From positions 124,001 through 188,000 of the forward strand of contig JAKGSH010000004.1 in NCBI GenBank assembly GCA_021568835.1: a stretch of 64,000 bases of DNA, read 5' to 3'. The stretch's first letter is position 1. Each line of letters starts with the position of its first letter. The notes beneath the pieces were generated by a model that was given only the letters and a program-made list of their open reading frames with translations, made no database searches and was not told the DNA's origin. Shown here one piece after another: positions 29,947 through 39,867 of the stretch. The translations under genes were made by a program, and so were the position numbers. This stretch comes from Streptomyces sp. Tue 6430 (GTDB lineage: Bacteria > Actinomycetota > Actinomycetes > Streptomycetales > Streptomycetaceae).

Positions 29947-30372
29947 ATGGACGACGGGTCGGCGCTGCGGGCGGTCGGATGGGCTCGCACCCTGCCGCTG
30001 GACAGTTCGGTGAAGGCCGCCCGCGACTGGACCCGGGAACACCTCGACTCGCTGGGCTGGACCACCGAGGCCCCGGAGACCGCGGACGCCGTTCTGCTGA
30101 CGGTCTCCGAACTGGTCACGAACGCCCACCGGCACGCCCACAGCAACGCGCAGCTCGTCATGGCGTGGGACAGCAGTTGTCTGCACATCGCGGTCCACGA
30201 CAACTCGGGCGAACTGCCCGCTCCCCGGCAGCCCAGCACCGACCGTCTCGGAGGGCGGGGCATGTTCCTGGTCGACGCCCTGGCCGACAGCTGGGAGGCC
30301 CACCCCTGTCCGCACGGCAAGACGGTCACGGCCTGCTTCAGCCCGCCCGCGGCGAAGGAGCAGCGGAGCTGA
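29947..30372 (+). CDS. RsbW-like ATP-binding (HATPase_c) protein
   Basis: 141 residues. GHKL ATPase of the anti-sigma kinase type: N box VSELVTNAHRHAHS, DNSGELP (G1), GGRGMFLVDALADSW (G2). Such stand-alone Streptomyces proteins sequester or phosphorylate anti-anti-sigma factors; many have no known partner. ATG 29947 follows GGGAAGGGG at normal distance. Confidence 0.87.
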   Translation: MDDGSALRAVGWARTLPLDSSVKAARDWTREHLDSLGWTTEAPETADAVLLTVSELVTNAHRHAHSNAQLVMAWDSSCLHIAVHDNSGELPAPRQPSTDRLGGRGMFLVDALADSWEAHPCPHGKTVTACFSPPAAKEQRS

Positions 30373-30374
30373 AC

Positions 30375-30425
30375 GGTACGGCGGAGCCCGGCGGTACGGC
30401 GGAGCCCGGCGGTACGGCGGAGCCG
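30375..30425 (+). repeat. 18-nt tandem repeat after RsbW-like gene
   Basis: Two exact copies and one partial copy of GGTACGGCGGAGCCCGGC begin 3 nt after the stop codon of the gene at 29947. Confidence 0.92.
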
Positions 30426-30487
30426 AAGGGCCGGGTGCCCGAAGTCCTTGCGGGCGGCGGGAAGGTGACGGCGGGTCCTCCGGGACC

Positions 30488-30838
30488 CTAGCCGGCGGAC
30501 AGCGCCTCGCGGATCCCCTGGGCCGTGCGGCTCGCGTCGTAGTCCGCGGGGACGCCCGCGACGAGGATGATGTCGCCCTCGATGTGCCGGGCGCGCAGGG
30601 GCGCGATCTCCCGGTAGGCGGCGGAGGCCCACCAGGCCCGCGCCTCGGTGACCGACGGGAAACCGATCACCACGACATGGCCGGGCCAGGCGCCCTCCAG
30701 CACCTCGTGCTGTGTGCCGTGCACGAGGAAGCGGCCGCCGTACGGCTCGAAGGTCGCGGTGACGCGCTCGATGTACTCGGCGATCTCCTGGTGCGGTGCC
30801 GCCTCCCGCAGGTGGGCGATCGCGTAGGCAGACATCAT
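30488..30838 (-). CDS. DUF1330 protein
   Basis: 116 residues. Small ferredoxin-like alpha/beta fold of the DUF1330 family: YAIAHLREAAPHQEIAEYIERV, YGGRFLVHG, HVVVIGFPSVTEARAWWASAAYREI. Two adjacent ATGs (30838 and 30835); AAGGA upstream fits the second slightly better. Cytosolic; function unknown. Confidence 0.87.
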   Translation of the reverse strand: MMSAYAIAHLREAAPHQEIAEYIERVTATFEPYGGRFLVHGTQHEVLEGAWPGHVVVIGFPSVTEARAWWASAAYREIAPLRARHIEGDIILVAGVPADYDASRTAQGIREALSAG

Positions 30839-30953
30839 GGTGTCCTTCCGGCCGGTGGTGTTCTCGACGACCACGATCCTGCGCCATGGCAGGGCCGTGG
30901 TCGATTACCCGGGAGGTAAGCACGGCGGCGGCCCGGCGGGGCGTCCGCCGACA

Positions 30954-30988
30954 GGTGGCCGGTCCCCTGCCGAAGGGAACCGGCCACC
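30954..30988 (-). terminator. GH16 gene terminator
   Basis: 14-bp arms with one mismatch and a 7-nt loop, 95 nt downstream of the GH16 stop and 115 nt before the DUF1330 start. Confidence 0.65.
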
Positions 30989-31082
30989 ACCTCCGGGAGG
31001 CGTCCCGGCCGGGGTCAGGTACCGGCCGGACTCGCGGGGAGGCCCGGTGCGGTCGCCGCGGGGCGGTGCGGCAGGTGCCTGG

Positions 31083-32359
31083 TCAACGAGTCACCGTCCA
31101 CTTCTGGTTGACCGCTCCGGTGCAGGTCCAGATCTGCAGCCGGGTCCCGTTGGCCGAGCTGCCGCCGGTCGCGTCCAGGCACTTGTCGGCCTGCGGGTTG
31201 ACGATGTCCCGCGCGGCGGGGACGGCCCACTGCTGGGCGGCGGTGCCGTTGCAGTCCCAGAGCTGCACGGGGTGCCGTCGGCCGTGCCGCCGGAGGCCAC
31301 GTCCAGGCACTTGCCGAGCGCGCGGATCGTGCCGTCGCTGCCCACCGTCCACCGCTGCGCGGCGGTGCCGTTGCAGTCGTAGAGCTGTACGGCCGTGCCG
31401 TTCGCGGCGTTGGCCCCGGCCACGTCGACGCACTTGCCGCCGACGCCGGTGATGGGGCCGCTGCCGCCCGGCTGGGCGGTGTCGGTGCTGACGCGGACGT
31501 AGTCGACCAGGAGTTGCTGCGGGAAGACCGTGCTGCCGTCGGGGTCCCCGGGCCAGTAACCGCCGACCGCGAGGTTGAGGATGAGGAAGAAGGGCTTGTC
31601 GAAGACCCACTGCCGGCCGCCGAGGTCGGCGGGGGTGCGCCGCTGGTAGACCGTGCCGTCGACGGACCAGGTGATCGCGTTCGGGCTCCAGTCGACGGCG
31701 AAGGTGTGGAAGGCGTCGGCGAAGACCTGCCCGCCGGGCAGGGTGTACCCGGCGCCGATGCCCCCGGACCCCGAGTAGCCGGGCCCGTGCAGGGTGCCGT
31801 GCACGGCGGACGGCTCGAAGCCCACGTTCTCCATGACGTCGATCTCGCCCGAGTTCGGCCAGCCGACCTGGCCGATGTCGTTGCCCAGCATCCAGAAGGC
31901 GGGCCACATGCCCTGGCCGCGCGGGATCTTCATCCGGGCCTCGACGTGCCCGTACGTGGTGGTGAACCGGCCTGCCGTGTTCAGCCGGGCGGAGGTGTAC
32001 TCGCAGCGTCCGTACCAGCACTGGTAGTCGCCGGGGTTCTCGCGGCGAGCGGTGATCACCAGATGGCCCTGGCCGTCCAGGGCGGCGTTGCGGTTGCCGG
32101 CCGTGTAGTACTGCCGCTCGTGGTTGTCGACGTTGTCGCCGGTCTCGGTCTGCCACTTGGCGCCGTCCACGGCGGCGCCCGCCGGCCCGTCGAACTCGTC
32201 GGAGAAGGTGACGGCGGCCGCCCGGGCCTCGGCGACGGTGGACACGGCGGTCTCCGGCGCGGGCGGCGCGCCCTGCGCGAGGCCGGTGGACAGCGACGCG
32301 AGGGCGAGGAACGGGACGAGGGACCACAGGAGGCGGCGGGGAAAACGCGGGGAGTCCAT
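31083..32359 (-). CDS. Secreted GH16 beta-glucanase with ricin-type CBM13 (one frameshift)
   Basis: About 425 residues with one base missing near 31273. Signal peptide (LLWSLVPFLALASLSTGLAQG, split at LALASL), GH16 domain with the catalytic E-x-D-x2-E in SGEIDVMENVG, then a ricin B-type trefoil with QxW repeats (QLYDCNGTAAQRW, QLWDCNGTAAQQW, QIWTCTGAVNQKW). Substrate is most likely beta-1,3-glucan of fungal walls. ATG 32359 is the start that gives a normal signal peptide. It has a canonical promoter and an own terminator, so it is monocistronic. Confidence 0.92.
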
Positions 32360-32486
32360 GACTCTCCCTTCGTCGAGCATGACACGGAGACCAGCAATCG
32401 CATGCGCATGACAAATATGCGTGCGGGCGGGGCGCTGGTCGACGTGACATGGGGGCGGTGGGGGGACGCACTTACTTCACCGTGTG

Positions 32487-32515
32487 ATTTAAGAAGTGAA
32501 CAATGCGCCTGTCAA
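32487..32515 (-). promoter_or_regulatory. Promoter of GH16 gene
   Basis: TTGACA (32510-32515) and TTAAAT (32487-32492) on the minus strand with 17 nt between them. The predicted leader of about 120 nt is unusually long and contains TGCGCATG-type motifs that could be operator sites. Confidence 0.6.
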
Positions 32516-32627
32516 GGGTTTGGTGTGGACCACCACGGGGCCTCGCTCCGGCCGGCCGCCCGCCGCCCTGTACCGTGAACCGGCAGTCCGGGCCCGGTCG
32601 TTCACCGGACCGGCTCGAGGGGGGGCC

Positions 32628-33566
32628 ATGCATCACGGGCGGGTGCTCGCCGCGTCGGCGGTGACGACGGCCGTCCTGCTGGCGTTCCACCGGCTGGTCC
32701 CCAACTCCCCCGGGCGGCTGGGCAGTCTGCTGGAGTCGTTCCTGCCCTGGCTCGGCCTGGTGGTCGTGGCGCTGCTCGGCACGGCGCTGCTGCGCCGGTC
32801 CCCCGTCGCGCTGCTGGCCCTGCTCCTGCCGGCGGCCCTGTGGACGGACCGCTACGGCGGCCTGCTGCTGCCCGCGGCCGGACCCGGCGCGCGGGACCTG
32901 GTCGTGGTGCAGCACAACGTCAGCGACGAGAACGACGACCCCGCGGGCATGGCCCGCGCCCTGGCCGACGCCGGGCCCGACCTCATCGCGCTCCAGGAAC
33001 TCCTGCCCCCGGCCCTGCCGGTCTACGAGCGGTCGCTCGCCGCGCGTTACCCCTACCGGACCGTTCAGGGCACCGTCGGACTCTGGTCGAAGCATCCGCT
33101 GACCGGAGCCGGGCCGCTGGACATCAGACCCCGTGCCCTCGCCCAGCCCTGGAACCGTGCGCTGCGGGCGGTGGCCCGCACACCGTACGGCGACGTCGCG
33201 GTGTACGTCGCCCACCTGCCCTCGGTCCGGGTGCGGGCGAGCGGCCTCGCCTCCGCGTGGCGGGACGAGAGCGCCGGCCTGCTGGGGCGGGCCGTCGCGG
33301 CGGAGGAACGGAAGAGGGTGCTCCTGCTGGGGGACCTCAACAGCACGGTGGACGACCGGGGACTGGCGCCGCTGACCTCCCGGATGAACACGGCCGAGAG
33401 CGGTTTCGCCTTCAGCTTCCCCGCCTCCTTCCCGCTCGCGCGGATCGACCAGGTGATGGCCCGCTCGGCACGCGTGCGCCAGGTCCGCACCCTGCCCGCC
33501 ACCGGCAGCGACCACCTCCCCGTCGTCGCCCTGGTCGGGCTGGACGACGGACCGACGGACCGGTAG
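32628..33566 (+). CDS. Endonuclease/exonuclease/phosphatase-fold membrane protein
   Basis: 312 residues. Three N-terminal membrane helices (for example LPWLGLVVVALLGTALL), then an EEP domain with VVQHNVSDEN, LIALQELLPP, LLLGDLNST and GSDHLPVVAL, the metal and phosphate ligands of the fold. Membrane anchoring suggests a phosphodiesterase acting on lipids or extracytoplasmic substrates rather than a DNA nuclease. ATG 32628 follows GAGGGGGG. Confidence 0.87.
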   Translation: MHHGRVLAASAVTTAVLLAFHRLVPNSPGRLGSLLESFLPWLGLVVVALLGTALLRRSPVALLALLLPAALWTDRYGGLLLPAAGPGARDLVVVQHNVSDENDDPAGMARALADAGPDLIALQELLPPALPVYERSLAARYPYRTVQGTVGLWSKHPLTGAGPLDIRPRALAQPWNRALRAVARTPYGDVAVYVAHLPSVRVRASGLASAWRDESAGLLGRAVAAEERKRVLLLGDLNSTVDDRGLAPLTSRMNTAESGFAFSFPASFPLARIDQVMARSARVRQVRTLPATGSDHLPVVALVGLDDGPTDR

Positions 33567-33584
33567 ACCGGCGGACCGCCGAGG

Positions 33585-34513
33585 TCACGCGACGAGACGG
33601 TGCGCCAGACCGGTCAGGTCCGCCAGGCGCAGCACCCGTCCGCCGAAGCCGGGCAGCGGGACGTGCAGCGGCTCGGTCCAGCGCGCCGGAATCGCGTCCG
33701 GCCCGTAGCAGGCGCCCGCGAGGCCCCCGGTGACGGCGGCGACGGTGTCCGTGTCACCGCCGAGGTCGATCGCCGCGCGCACCGCGTCCTCGAAGCCGGT
33801 CGTGCTGCGCAGGGCCCATACCGCCGACCCGAGACAGGGCCAGACCGCTCCGTTGAACTCGGTGGCCCGGTCGGGATGCCAGTCGGGGGCGAGGACCGCG
33901 GCGTAGCGGGCGCGGTGGTCCGGGGCGACGAGGGTCAGCACGTCGGGCAGCGCACCGACGGGTCGGCGCCGGTGAGCGCGACGCGGACCAGTTCGTGGAA
34001 GATCGCCGTGCCCTCCCAGGCGGCGCGGTCCCCGTGGGTGAGCGCGGCGATGCGCCGGGCGGCGTCCATGGTGGCGGCACGGCCGGCCCCCGCGAAACGG
34101 ACGGCGGACGTCGACGCCCTCATCAGCGAACCGTTGCCGGCCGCCCGGAGGTTGACCTGGAAGTGGACCGCGGCGGCCAGGTCCCAGGGCATGCCGCTGG
34201 TCAGCACGTCCTCGGTCTGGAGGCCGATGTCCTTGGGCTCGGCAGCCGCCCACCGCCGGAAGCGGCCGAACATGTCCGGGAGGTCCAGTTCGCCGCGCTC
34301 CAGCAGGGACTCGCCGACGAGGACGGCCATCTGCGTGTCGTCCGTGGCCTCACCCGGCTCCCAGCCGCCCCCGCCGCACATCTCGCCGCCGTACCCCGCG
34401 GTGGGGAAGCGTGCGGAGAACACCCCCGGCGGGCCGAATTCGAAGGGGGCTCCCAGCGCGTCCCCCACCGCCGCCCCCACGACCGCGCCGACGGCCCGCT
34501 CTCTCGGCTTCAC
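33585..34513 (-). CDS. ADP-ribosylglycohydrolase (one frameshift)
   Basis: About 309 residues with one base lost near 33957. Removes ADP-ribose from proteins or small molecules, Mg-dependent. Motifs: GAVVGAAVGDALGAPFEF, ATDDTQMAVLVGESL (metal Asp pair), GNGSLMRA and DLGGDTDTVAAVTGGLAGA (second metal site). Start: GTG 34513 rather than the GTG 6 nt upstream, because TAGCCT ends 6 nt before it (leaderless spacing). The family is linked to DraG-type regulation or toxin reversal; no partner toxin is adjacent. Confidence 0.88.
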
Positions 34514-34643
34514 CCGCACAGGCTATCCCCGGTCGCGAAGTGCCGTACGCGCCGGGTCCGTTGCCCGGGAGCGGAAGCCCGTGCGGGCGGAGCCGTGCGT
34601 GCGCGGACGGCGGCGGACCTCGCGGCCGCCGCCGGACGGCCCG

Positions 34644-35515
34644 TCAGCCGAGACCCAGGACGCTCATGGCCTGTTCAGCCATGCGCCGCTCACCGAGGGC
34701 GTTGGGATGGACGGGGACGACGCTGTTGCCGAAGAGGAGCGGCTCGATCCACCGGGTGCCCACGGGCTTGCACGCGTCGTGGCCGTCGGACGCCCGGCTG
34801 AAGTCGACGTAGGTGGCGCCGGTTTCCTCGGCGGCGCGCCGGACGACGGTGTTGAGGTGGGCCTGGATGCCGCGCAGGTAGGGCACGTCGCCGGTGGCGA
34901 CCGGCAGTTTCGCGAAGCAGGACGGGTCCGCGGTGGCGGGCATGATCCAGGGGTAGCCCAGCACCGCCACCCGGGCGCCGGGGCCTTGGCGCGGACGCTG
35001 CCGAGGGCGGCCTTGAGGGCGGGATAGGTGCTCGCGTCGATCTGGTCGTCGAATTTCGTGCCGTTGGCGTCCTTGCAGGGGCTGCCCTGGCCGCCGCTGA
35101 GGACGCCCGCGGCGGCGCACGCCGTCACGGCGTTGATGAAGGTCCCGTTGTCGTTGCCGCCGATGGTCAGCGTGACCAGGTCGGTCTCCGCGTCGAGGGC
35201 GTTCACCTGGGGGGCGACGGTCGGGTACTGGGCCTGGGTGAAGTCCTTGGTCTGGGCGGCGCCGCAGGTCACGTCCGTGAGGCGGGCGCCCGTCCGGGAG
35301 GCGATGACATGGGGGTAGTTGGCCGTGGACCGCAGGCACAGCGGGCTCGAGAGGTCCACCGGGAGGACTCCGGAACCGGCGCTGTAACTGTCGCCGAGGG
35401 CGGCGTAGTCGAGGGGGGTGGCGGCCTGCACGGGGACCCCGGTGAGGCTGAGGGCCAGCGCACCGGCCGCCGTGAATGACGCGGCCATGACATGACGCAG
35501 GGCGGACTTCGGCAT
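34644..35515 (-). CDS. Secreted SGNH/GDSL lipase-esterase (one frameshift)
   Basis: About 290 residues with one base missing near 34981. Signal peptide (MAASFTAAGALALSLTGVPV then QA), then SGNH motifs: YAALGDSYSAGSG (nucleophile Ser), VTLTIGGNDNGTF (block III Gly, Asn) and VPVHPNALGERRMAEQ (Asp-x2-His region; HPN). Resembles Streptomyces rimosus-type and S. coelicolor GDSL lipases, which hydrolyse fatty acyl esters outside the cell. Confidence 0.9.
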
Positions 35516-35922
35516 GTGCTCTCGATTCTCGGGAGTGCGGACGCGACGAAAGCGGGCAGGGCGGTGCCCGCGGACGTGCGGAACGTGGGGAACGCGGGGA
35601 ATGCGGCGGCTCGAACGGAGGAGGGGCGCCGACGGTTCGCACGTGCGCGAAGGCGCACGCCGACGACCGCGCGGTGCGGTGCGGTACGGGTCACATGGTT
35701 ACCGGGTGGTTCTACCCATAGGTAATGTGCAGGCGCCCGACAGCCGAGTCAACATGCTCGACCGAACTCCTTGAAACCCTCATCAACTCCCCTGCCGGAA
35801 CCTCACCGAGGTGTCCTCCGGCCGCCCTCGGCCGACCGCCGCCCGCCCCTCCCCCCTTACGGAGTGGTGACGTGCCGGGCGGGTCACGGCGCGCGGCGGG
35901 ACGGCGGTCCTAGCGTGGACGC
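35516..35922. other. 407-nt divergent promoter region
   Basis: No gene seen. It holds an imperfect inverted repeat at 35692-35729 (arms start CACAT and end GGGT; 9 of 16 positions pair), about 180 nt upstream of the SGNH gene, and TAGCGT (35911-35916), the leaderless -10 box of the epimerase gene. Confidence 0.4.
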
Positions 35923-36922
35923 ATGCGTGTACTGGTCACCGGCGGTGCCGGGTTCATCGGGTCCCATGTCGTCGACGCGCTGCGGGCGCGCGGGCACGAG
36001 CCCCTCGTGTTCGACGTGCGGGAGGATCCGGCCGCGGACGTCCGTGATCCGGCGGCCGTGGCCGCCGCGCTCGCCGGTGTCGACGCCGTCTGCCACCAGG
36101 CGGCGATGGTCGGGCTCGGCGACGGGGTCGCGGACGCGGCGGAGTACGTCTCCCGCAACGATCTGGGGACGGCGGTGCTGCTCGCCGCCATGGCCGGAGC
36201 GGGCGTACGGCACCTCGTGCTGGCCGGGTCGATGGTGGTGTACGGCGAGGGGCGTTACGCGTGCGCGCGGCACGGTGTCGTACGGCCGGGGCCGCGGGCC
36301 GTCGCCGACCTGGACGCGGGCCGGTTCGAGCCGCCGTGTCCGACGTGCGGGGAGAGCCTGTCCCCCGGGCTGGTCGGCGAGGACGCGCCTCTCGACCCGC
36401 GCAACGTGTACGCGACGACCAAGCTCGCGCAGGAGCACCTGGCCGCCGCGTGGGCGCGCGCCACCGGCGGTTCGGCGGTCTCGCTGCGCTACCACAACGT
36501 GTACGGACCGCGGATGCCCCGCGACACGCCGTACGCCGGTGTGGCCTCCTTCTTCCGTTCCGCGCTCGCCCGGGGCGAGGCCCCGCGCGTCTTCGAGGAC
36601 GGCCGGCAGCGGCGGGACTTCGTGCACGTGCGGGACGTGGCCGCGGCCGACGTGGCCGCCCTGGAGGCGCGGGGCCGGCCGGCCTGCTCACGGCGTACAA
36701 CACCGGCAGCGGCGAGCCGCGCACGGTGGGCGAGGCCGCCCGTGCGCTGGCCGCCGCGTACGGCGGCCCCGAGCCCGTGGTCACCGGGGAGTACCGGCTG
36801 GGCGACGTACGGCACATCACCGCGGACTCCGCCCGGCTGCGGGCCGACCTCGGCTGGAAGCCCGAGGTCGGATTCGCGGAGGGATGCGGGAGTTCGCGCG
36901 GGCCGGGCTGCGCGAGGCCTGA
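35923..36922 (+). CDS. NAD-dependent sugar epimerase/dehydratase (two frameshifts)
   Basis: About 333 residues after restoring one base near 36684 and one near 36884. Extended SDR of the GalE/RmlB type acting on a nucleotide sugar. Seen: VLVTGGAGFIGSHVVDAL (NAD loop), LAGSMVVYGEG (catalytic Ser region), NVYATTKLAQEHL (Tyr-x3-Lys), RYHNVYGPRM, and DFVHVRDVA. An insert with CPTCGE (36334-36350 region) looks like half a zinc knuckle and is common in this actinobacterial subgroup. ATG 35923 lies 6 nt after TAGCGT, so the mRNA is probably leaderless. Confidence 0.88.
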
Positions 36923-37178
36923 GCCGGACGGGCAGGGGGCCAGGCAGGGCAGGCCAAGAAGGCGAGCCGGGCAGGCGGACCGGACGGACGGGTGGGCCGG
37001 ACGGACGGGTGGGCCGGACGGGCAGGTGGGCCGGACGGGCGGGCCAGGCCAGGCCAGGCGGGCGGGCCAGGCCGGACCGGTCAGGCAGGCCGGGCCGGTC
37101 GAGCCAGGCAGGCAGGCGAGCCGGACGGGCCGGGCAGCCGGGTCGGAGGGGCAGGGCCGGAGGGGCAGGGCAGGGCCG
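36923..37178 (+). repeat. G-rich degenerate minisatellite
   Basis: About 255 nt between convergent genes built from variants of GGGCCGGACGG, GGGCAGG and GGCCAGG, including two exact 16-nt copies of GGGCCGGACGGACGGGT-type units. The end (37148-37175) has five runs of three or more G with 2-5 nt loops, a G-quadruplex pattern, just before the histidine kinase stop codon. No terminator hairpin of the usual kind is obvious here. Confidence 0.8.
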
Positions 37179-37179
37179 G

Positions 37180-38289
37180 CTACGGCGCCGTGGGCAGGGT
37201 CACCTCGAAGCGGCAGCCGCCCGGGATGTTGCGGACGGTGGCGCGCCCCCGGTGGGCCTCCACGATGCCCCGCACGATGGCGAGGCCCAGGCCCGCCCCG
37301 GCCGGCGGGGTGCGCGCGTGGGTGCCGCGCCAGCCGGTGTCGAAGACGCGCGGCAGGTCCTCCTCGGGGATGCCGCCGCAGCCGTCGGTCACGGACACCA
37401 CGACCCCGTCCGGACCGCTCTCGGCGGTCACCGCGACCGTGCCGTCGGCGGGGGTTCGCCGGATCGCGTTGACCAGGAGGTTTCCCAGGACGCGGCTCAT
37501 CTCCTTGCCGTCGACCTCCACCGGCACCGCCTCGACGGGGTGGCCGACGAGGCGGACGCCGTGCTCGCGGGCGAGGGGGTCGGCGCCCGCGAGGGCGTCG
37601 CCGACGAGGTCGTACAGGGACATGCGGGCGGGGGTGAGCGGGAGGGTCCCGGCGTGGATGCGGGAGAGTTCGAAGAGGTCGCCGACCATGTCGTTGAGGC
37701 GTTCGACCTCGGTGCGGATCTGCCGCAGATAGCGGCCGGGGTCGGCGGCGACCCCGTCCTCCAGCGCCTCCGACATGGCGCGCAGGCCGGCGAGCGGGGT
37801 GCGCAGGTCGTGGGAGATCCAGGCGACCAGTTCACGCCGGGAGGTCTCCAGGGCGCGCTCGCGGTCGCGGGACTCGGCGAGCCGGGCGCTGGTCGACGCC
37901 AACTCACGGGTGAGCGAGTCCAGTTCGGCGGTCGTCGGGCCCGCGGGGACGGCGAAGGAGCCGCCGTCGCCGAAGGAGCGGGCGGCGGCGGTGAGGGCGC
38001 GGCTGCGGGCGACGACCCAGCGGCCCAGGAGCAGCGCGGTCGCGAGGGAGACCACGGCGGCCATCGCCACGACGGTGGTCACCACGGTGAGGTCGTGCGG
38101 GGACAGGAACATCGCCCACGCGACGGCGAGGGTGCCCGCGAGCATCGCGACCACTCCGACCGCGGCGACGACGGCGAGCGAGGCGGTGAGCGAGCGGCGC
38201 CGGATCAGGCGCAGCGCGGCCGCTCCGGCGACGCCGGTGGCAGCGGCGCCGGCGAAGGCGTACAGGGCGATGAGGAGGGTGTCGCGCAC
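37180..38289 (-). CDS. Sensor histidine kinase
   Basis: 369 residues. Two N-terminal membrane regions (about 5-25 and 35-90, four hydrophobic stretches), a HAMP-like linker, HisKA domain with WISHDLRTPLAGL (phospho-His), and HATPase_c with NLLVNAIRRTPADG, DGCGGIPEEDL and GAGLGLAIVRGIVEAHRG. No large extracellular loop, so the signal is probably sensed in the membrane. GTG 38289 lies 2 nt after the regulator stop, so the two are one operon. Confidence 0.92.
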   Translation of the reverse strand: MRDTLLIALYAFAGAAATGVAGAAALRLIRRRSLTASLAVVAAVGVVAMLAGTLAVAWAMFLSPHDLTVVTTVVAMAAVVSLATALLLGRWVVARSRALTAAARSFGDGGSFAVPAGPTTAELDSLTRELASTSARLAESRDRERALETSRRELVAWISHDLRTPLAGLRAMSEALEDGVAADPGRYLRQIRTEVERLNDMVGDLFELSRIHAGTLPLTPARMSLYDLVGDALAGADPLAREHGVRLVGHPVEAVPVEVDGKEMSRVLGNLLVNAIRRTPADGTVAVTAESGPDGVVVSVTDGCGGIPEEDLPRVFDTGWRGTHARTPPAGAGLGLAIVRGIVEAHRGRATVRNIPGGCRFEVTLPTAP

Positions 38290-38291
38290 GG

Positions 38292-39041
38292 TCAGCCGGC
38301 TTCCTGTCCGCGGGGGTCGAAGCGGTAGCCCACGCCCCACACGGTCCGGATCAGGCGCGGGCGGGCCGGGTCGTCCTCGACCTTGCCGCGCAGCCTGCGG
38401 ACGTGGACGGTGACGGTGGACAGGTCGCCGAAGTCCCATCCCCACACCTCCCGCATCAGGTCCTCGCGGCCGAACGCCCGTCCGGGGTGCCGCAGGAGAA
38501 AGGCGAGGAGGTCGAACTCGCGCAGGGTGAGGGCGAGTTCGGCGCCGTCCTTGGTGGCGCGGCGGGCGGTGGGGTCGACCGTCAGGCCGGCCGCGCTCAG
38601 CGGGGGCGCCGTGGCGGCGGGCCGGGCGCGGCGCAGCACGGACTCCACCCGCAGGACGAGTTCGCGCGGACTGAAGGGTTTGGTGACGTAGTCGTCGGCG
38701 CCCACCTCCAGGCCGAGGATGCGGTCGTCCTCGTCGCCCCGGGCGGTGAGCATGATGACGGGAACAGGCCCGCTGCCGCGCAACCTGCGGCAGACCTCCA
38801 GGCCGTCCATGCCGGGCAGCATGAGGTCCAGCACCACCAGGTCGGGCCGGTGGGCGGCGGCACGGGCCAGGGCGGCGGGGCCGTCGTCGGCCCGGTCGAC
38901 GGTGTAACCGGCCCGGTCGAGGTAGCCGGTGACGATCTCCGCGACCGTGGGGTCGTCGTCGACGACCAGGACGCGGGCGGTGGTGCCCGGCGCGTGCCCG
39001 GCGGTGGTTCCTGCCTGCGGGGGCTCGAAGGGCGGCTGCAT
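38292..39041 (-). CDS. OmpR-family response regulator
   Basis: 249 residues. Receiver domain with VLVVDDDPTVAEIV, phospho-Asp in VVLDLMLPGMDG, and TKPFSPREL; winged-helix output domain with TLREFDLLAFLLRHPGRAF and TVTVHVRRLRGKVEDDP. First 20 residues are an unstructured extension. Encoded just upstream of its kinase and divergent from the glycosyltransferase operon, which it may control. Confidence 0.93.
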   Translation of the reverse strand: MQPPFEPPQAGTTAGHAPGTTARVLVVDDDPTVAEIVTGYLDRAGYTVDRADDGPAALARAAAHRPDLVVLDLMLPGMDGLEVCRRLRGSGPVPVIMLTARGDEDDRILGLEVGADDYVTKPFSPRELVLRVESVLRRARPAATAPPLSAAGLTVDPTARRATKDGAELALTLREFDLLAFLLRHPGRAFGREDLMREVWGWDFGDLSTVTVHVRRLRGKVEDDPARPRLIRTVWGVGYRFDPRGQEAG

Positions 39042-39165
39042 GCCCCCAGCCTCGCACCACCGCGTCGCCGGCGGGGGCGGCGGGGCGTGCGCACGGCGTC
39101 GACGTCCGCGTTTCGTAAGGAGCCGAAGTCCGGTTCGTCCGGTTCGCGTTCGTAGGGTGAACGGC

Positions 39166-39867
39166 GTGACCCTTTCCCCCTCGCCCCCTGACGGCGTCGA
39201 CGTCGTCCTGCCCTGTCTCGACGAGGCCGAGGCCCTGCCCTGGGTGCTGGCCAGGATCCCGGCCGGCTGGCGCGCGCTCGTCGTGGACAACGGCTCCACC
39301 GACGGTTCGGCGGAGATCGCCCGGGGGCTCGGCGCGACCGTCGTCCACGAGCCGCGCCGGGGCTTCGGCGCGGCCTGCCACGCCGGGCTGACCGCCGCCA
39401 CCGCCGAGGTGGTGTGCTTCTGCGACTGCGACGCCTCGCTCGACCCGTCCCTGCTGGAGCCGTTCGTCCGGGAGGTGCGCGCGGGCGGGGCCGACCTGGT
39501 GCTCGGCCGCAGGCGGCCGCGGGGCCGGGGCAGCTGGCCCGCGCACGCCCGGGCCGGCAATCTCGCCCTGGCCCGGCTGCTGCGCCGCCGCACCGGTCTG
39601 CGGCTGCACGACCTGGGCCCGCTGCGGGCCGGCCGCCGCGAGGCGCTGCTCGGCCTCGGCCTCACCGACCGGCGCAGCGGCTACCCGCTGGAGATGGTGG
39701 TGCGGGCGGCCGACGCGGGCTGGCGGATCACCGAGCACGACGTCCCCTACCTGCCCCGCACGGGCGCCTCGAAGGTCACCGGAACCTGGCGCGGGACCTG
39801 GCAGGCGGTCCGGGACATGAGCCGCGTCCTGAACGACGTCCCCGTCCGCGAAGGGATCCCGCGGTGA
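39166..39867 (+). CDS. Family 2 glycosyltransferase
   Basis: 233 residues. GT-A fold: VVLPCLDEAEALPWVL, VVDNGSTDGSAEIARG, and the metal-binding DCDASLDP. Like DPM-type enzymes it probably moves a sugar from a nucleotide donor to a lipid carrier. GTG 39166 is chosen over GTG 39157 because TAGGGT (39153-39158) sits 7 nt before it. Stop overlaps the next start (GTGA). Confidence 0.88.
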   Translation: MTLSPSPPDGVDVVLPCLDEAEALPWVLARIPAGWRALVVDNGSTDGSAEIARGLGATVVHEPRRGFGAACHAGLTAATAEVVCFCDCDASLDPSLLEPFVREVRAGGADLVLGRRRPRGRGSWPAHARAGNLALARLLRRRTGLRLHDLGPLRAGRREALLGLGLTDRRSGYPLEMVVRAADAGWRITEHDVPYLPRTGASKVTGTWRGTWQAVRDMSRVLNDVPVREGIPR

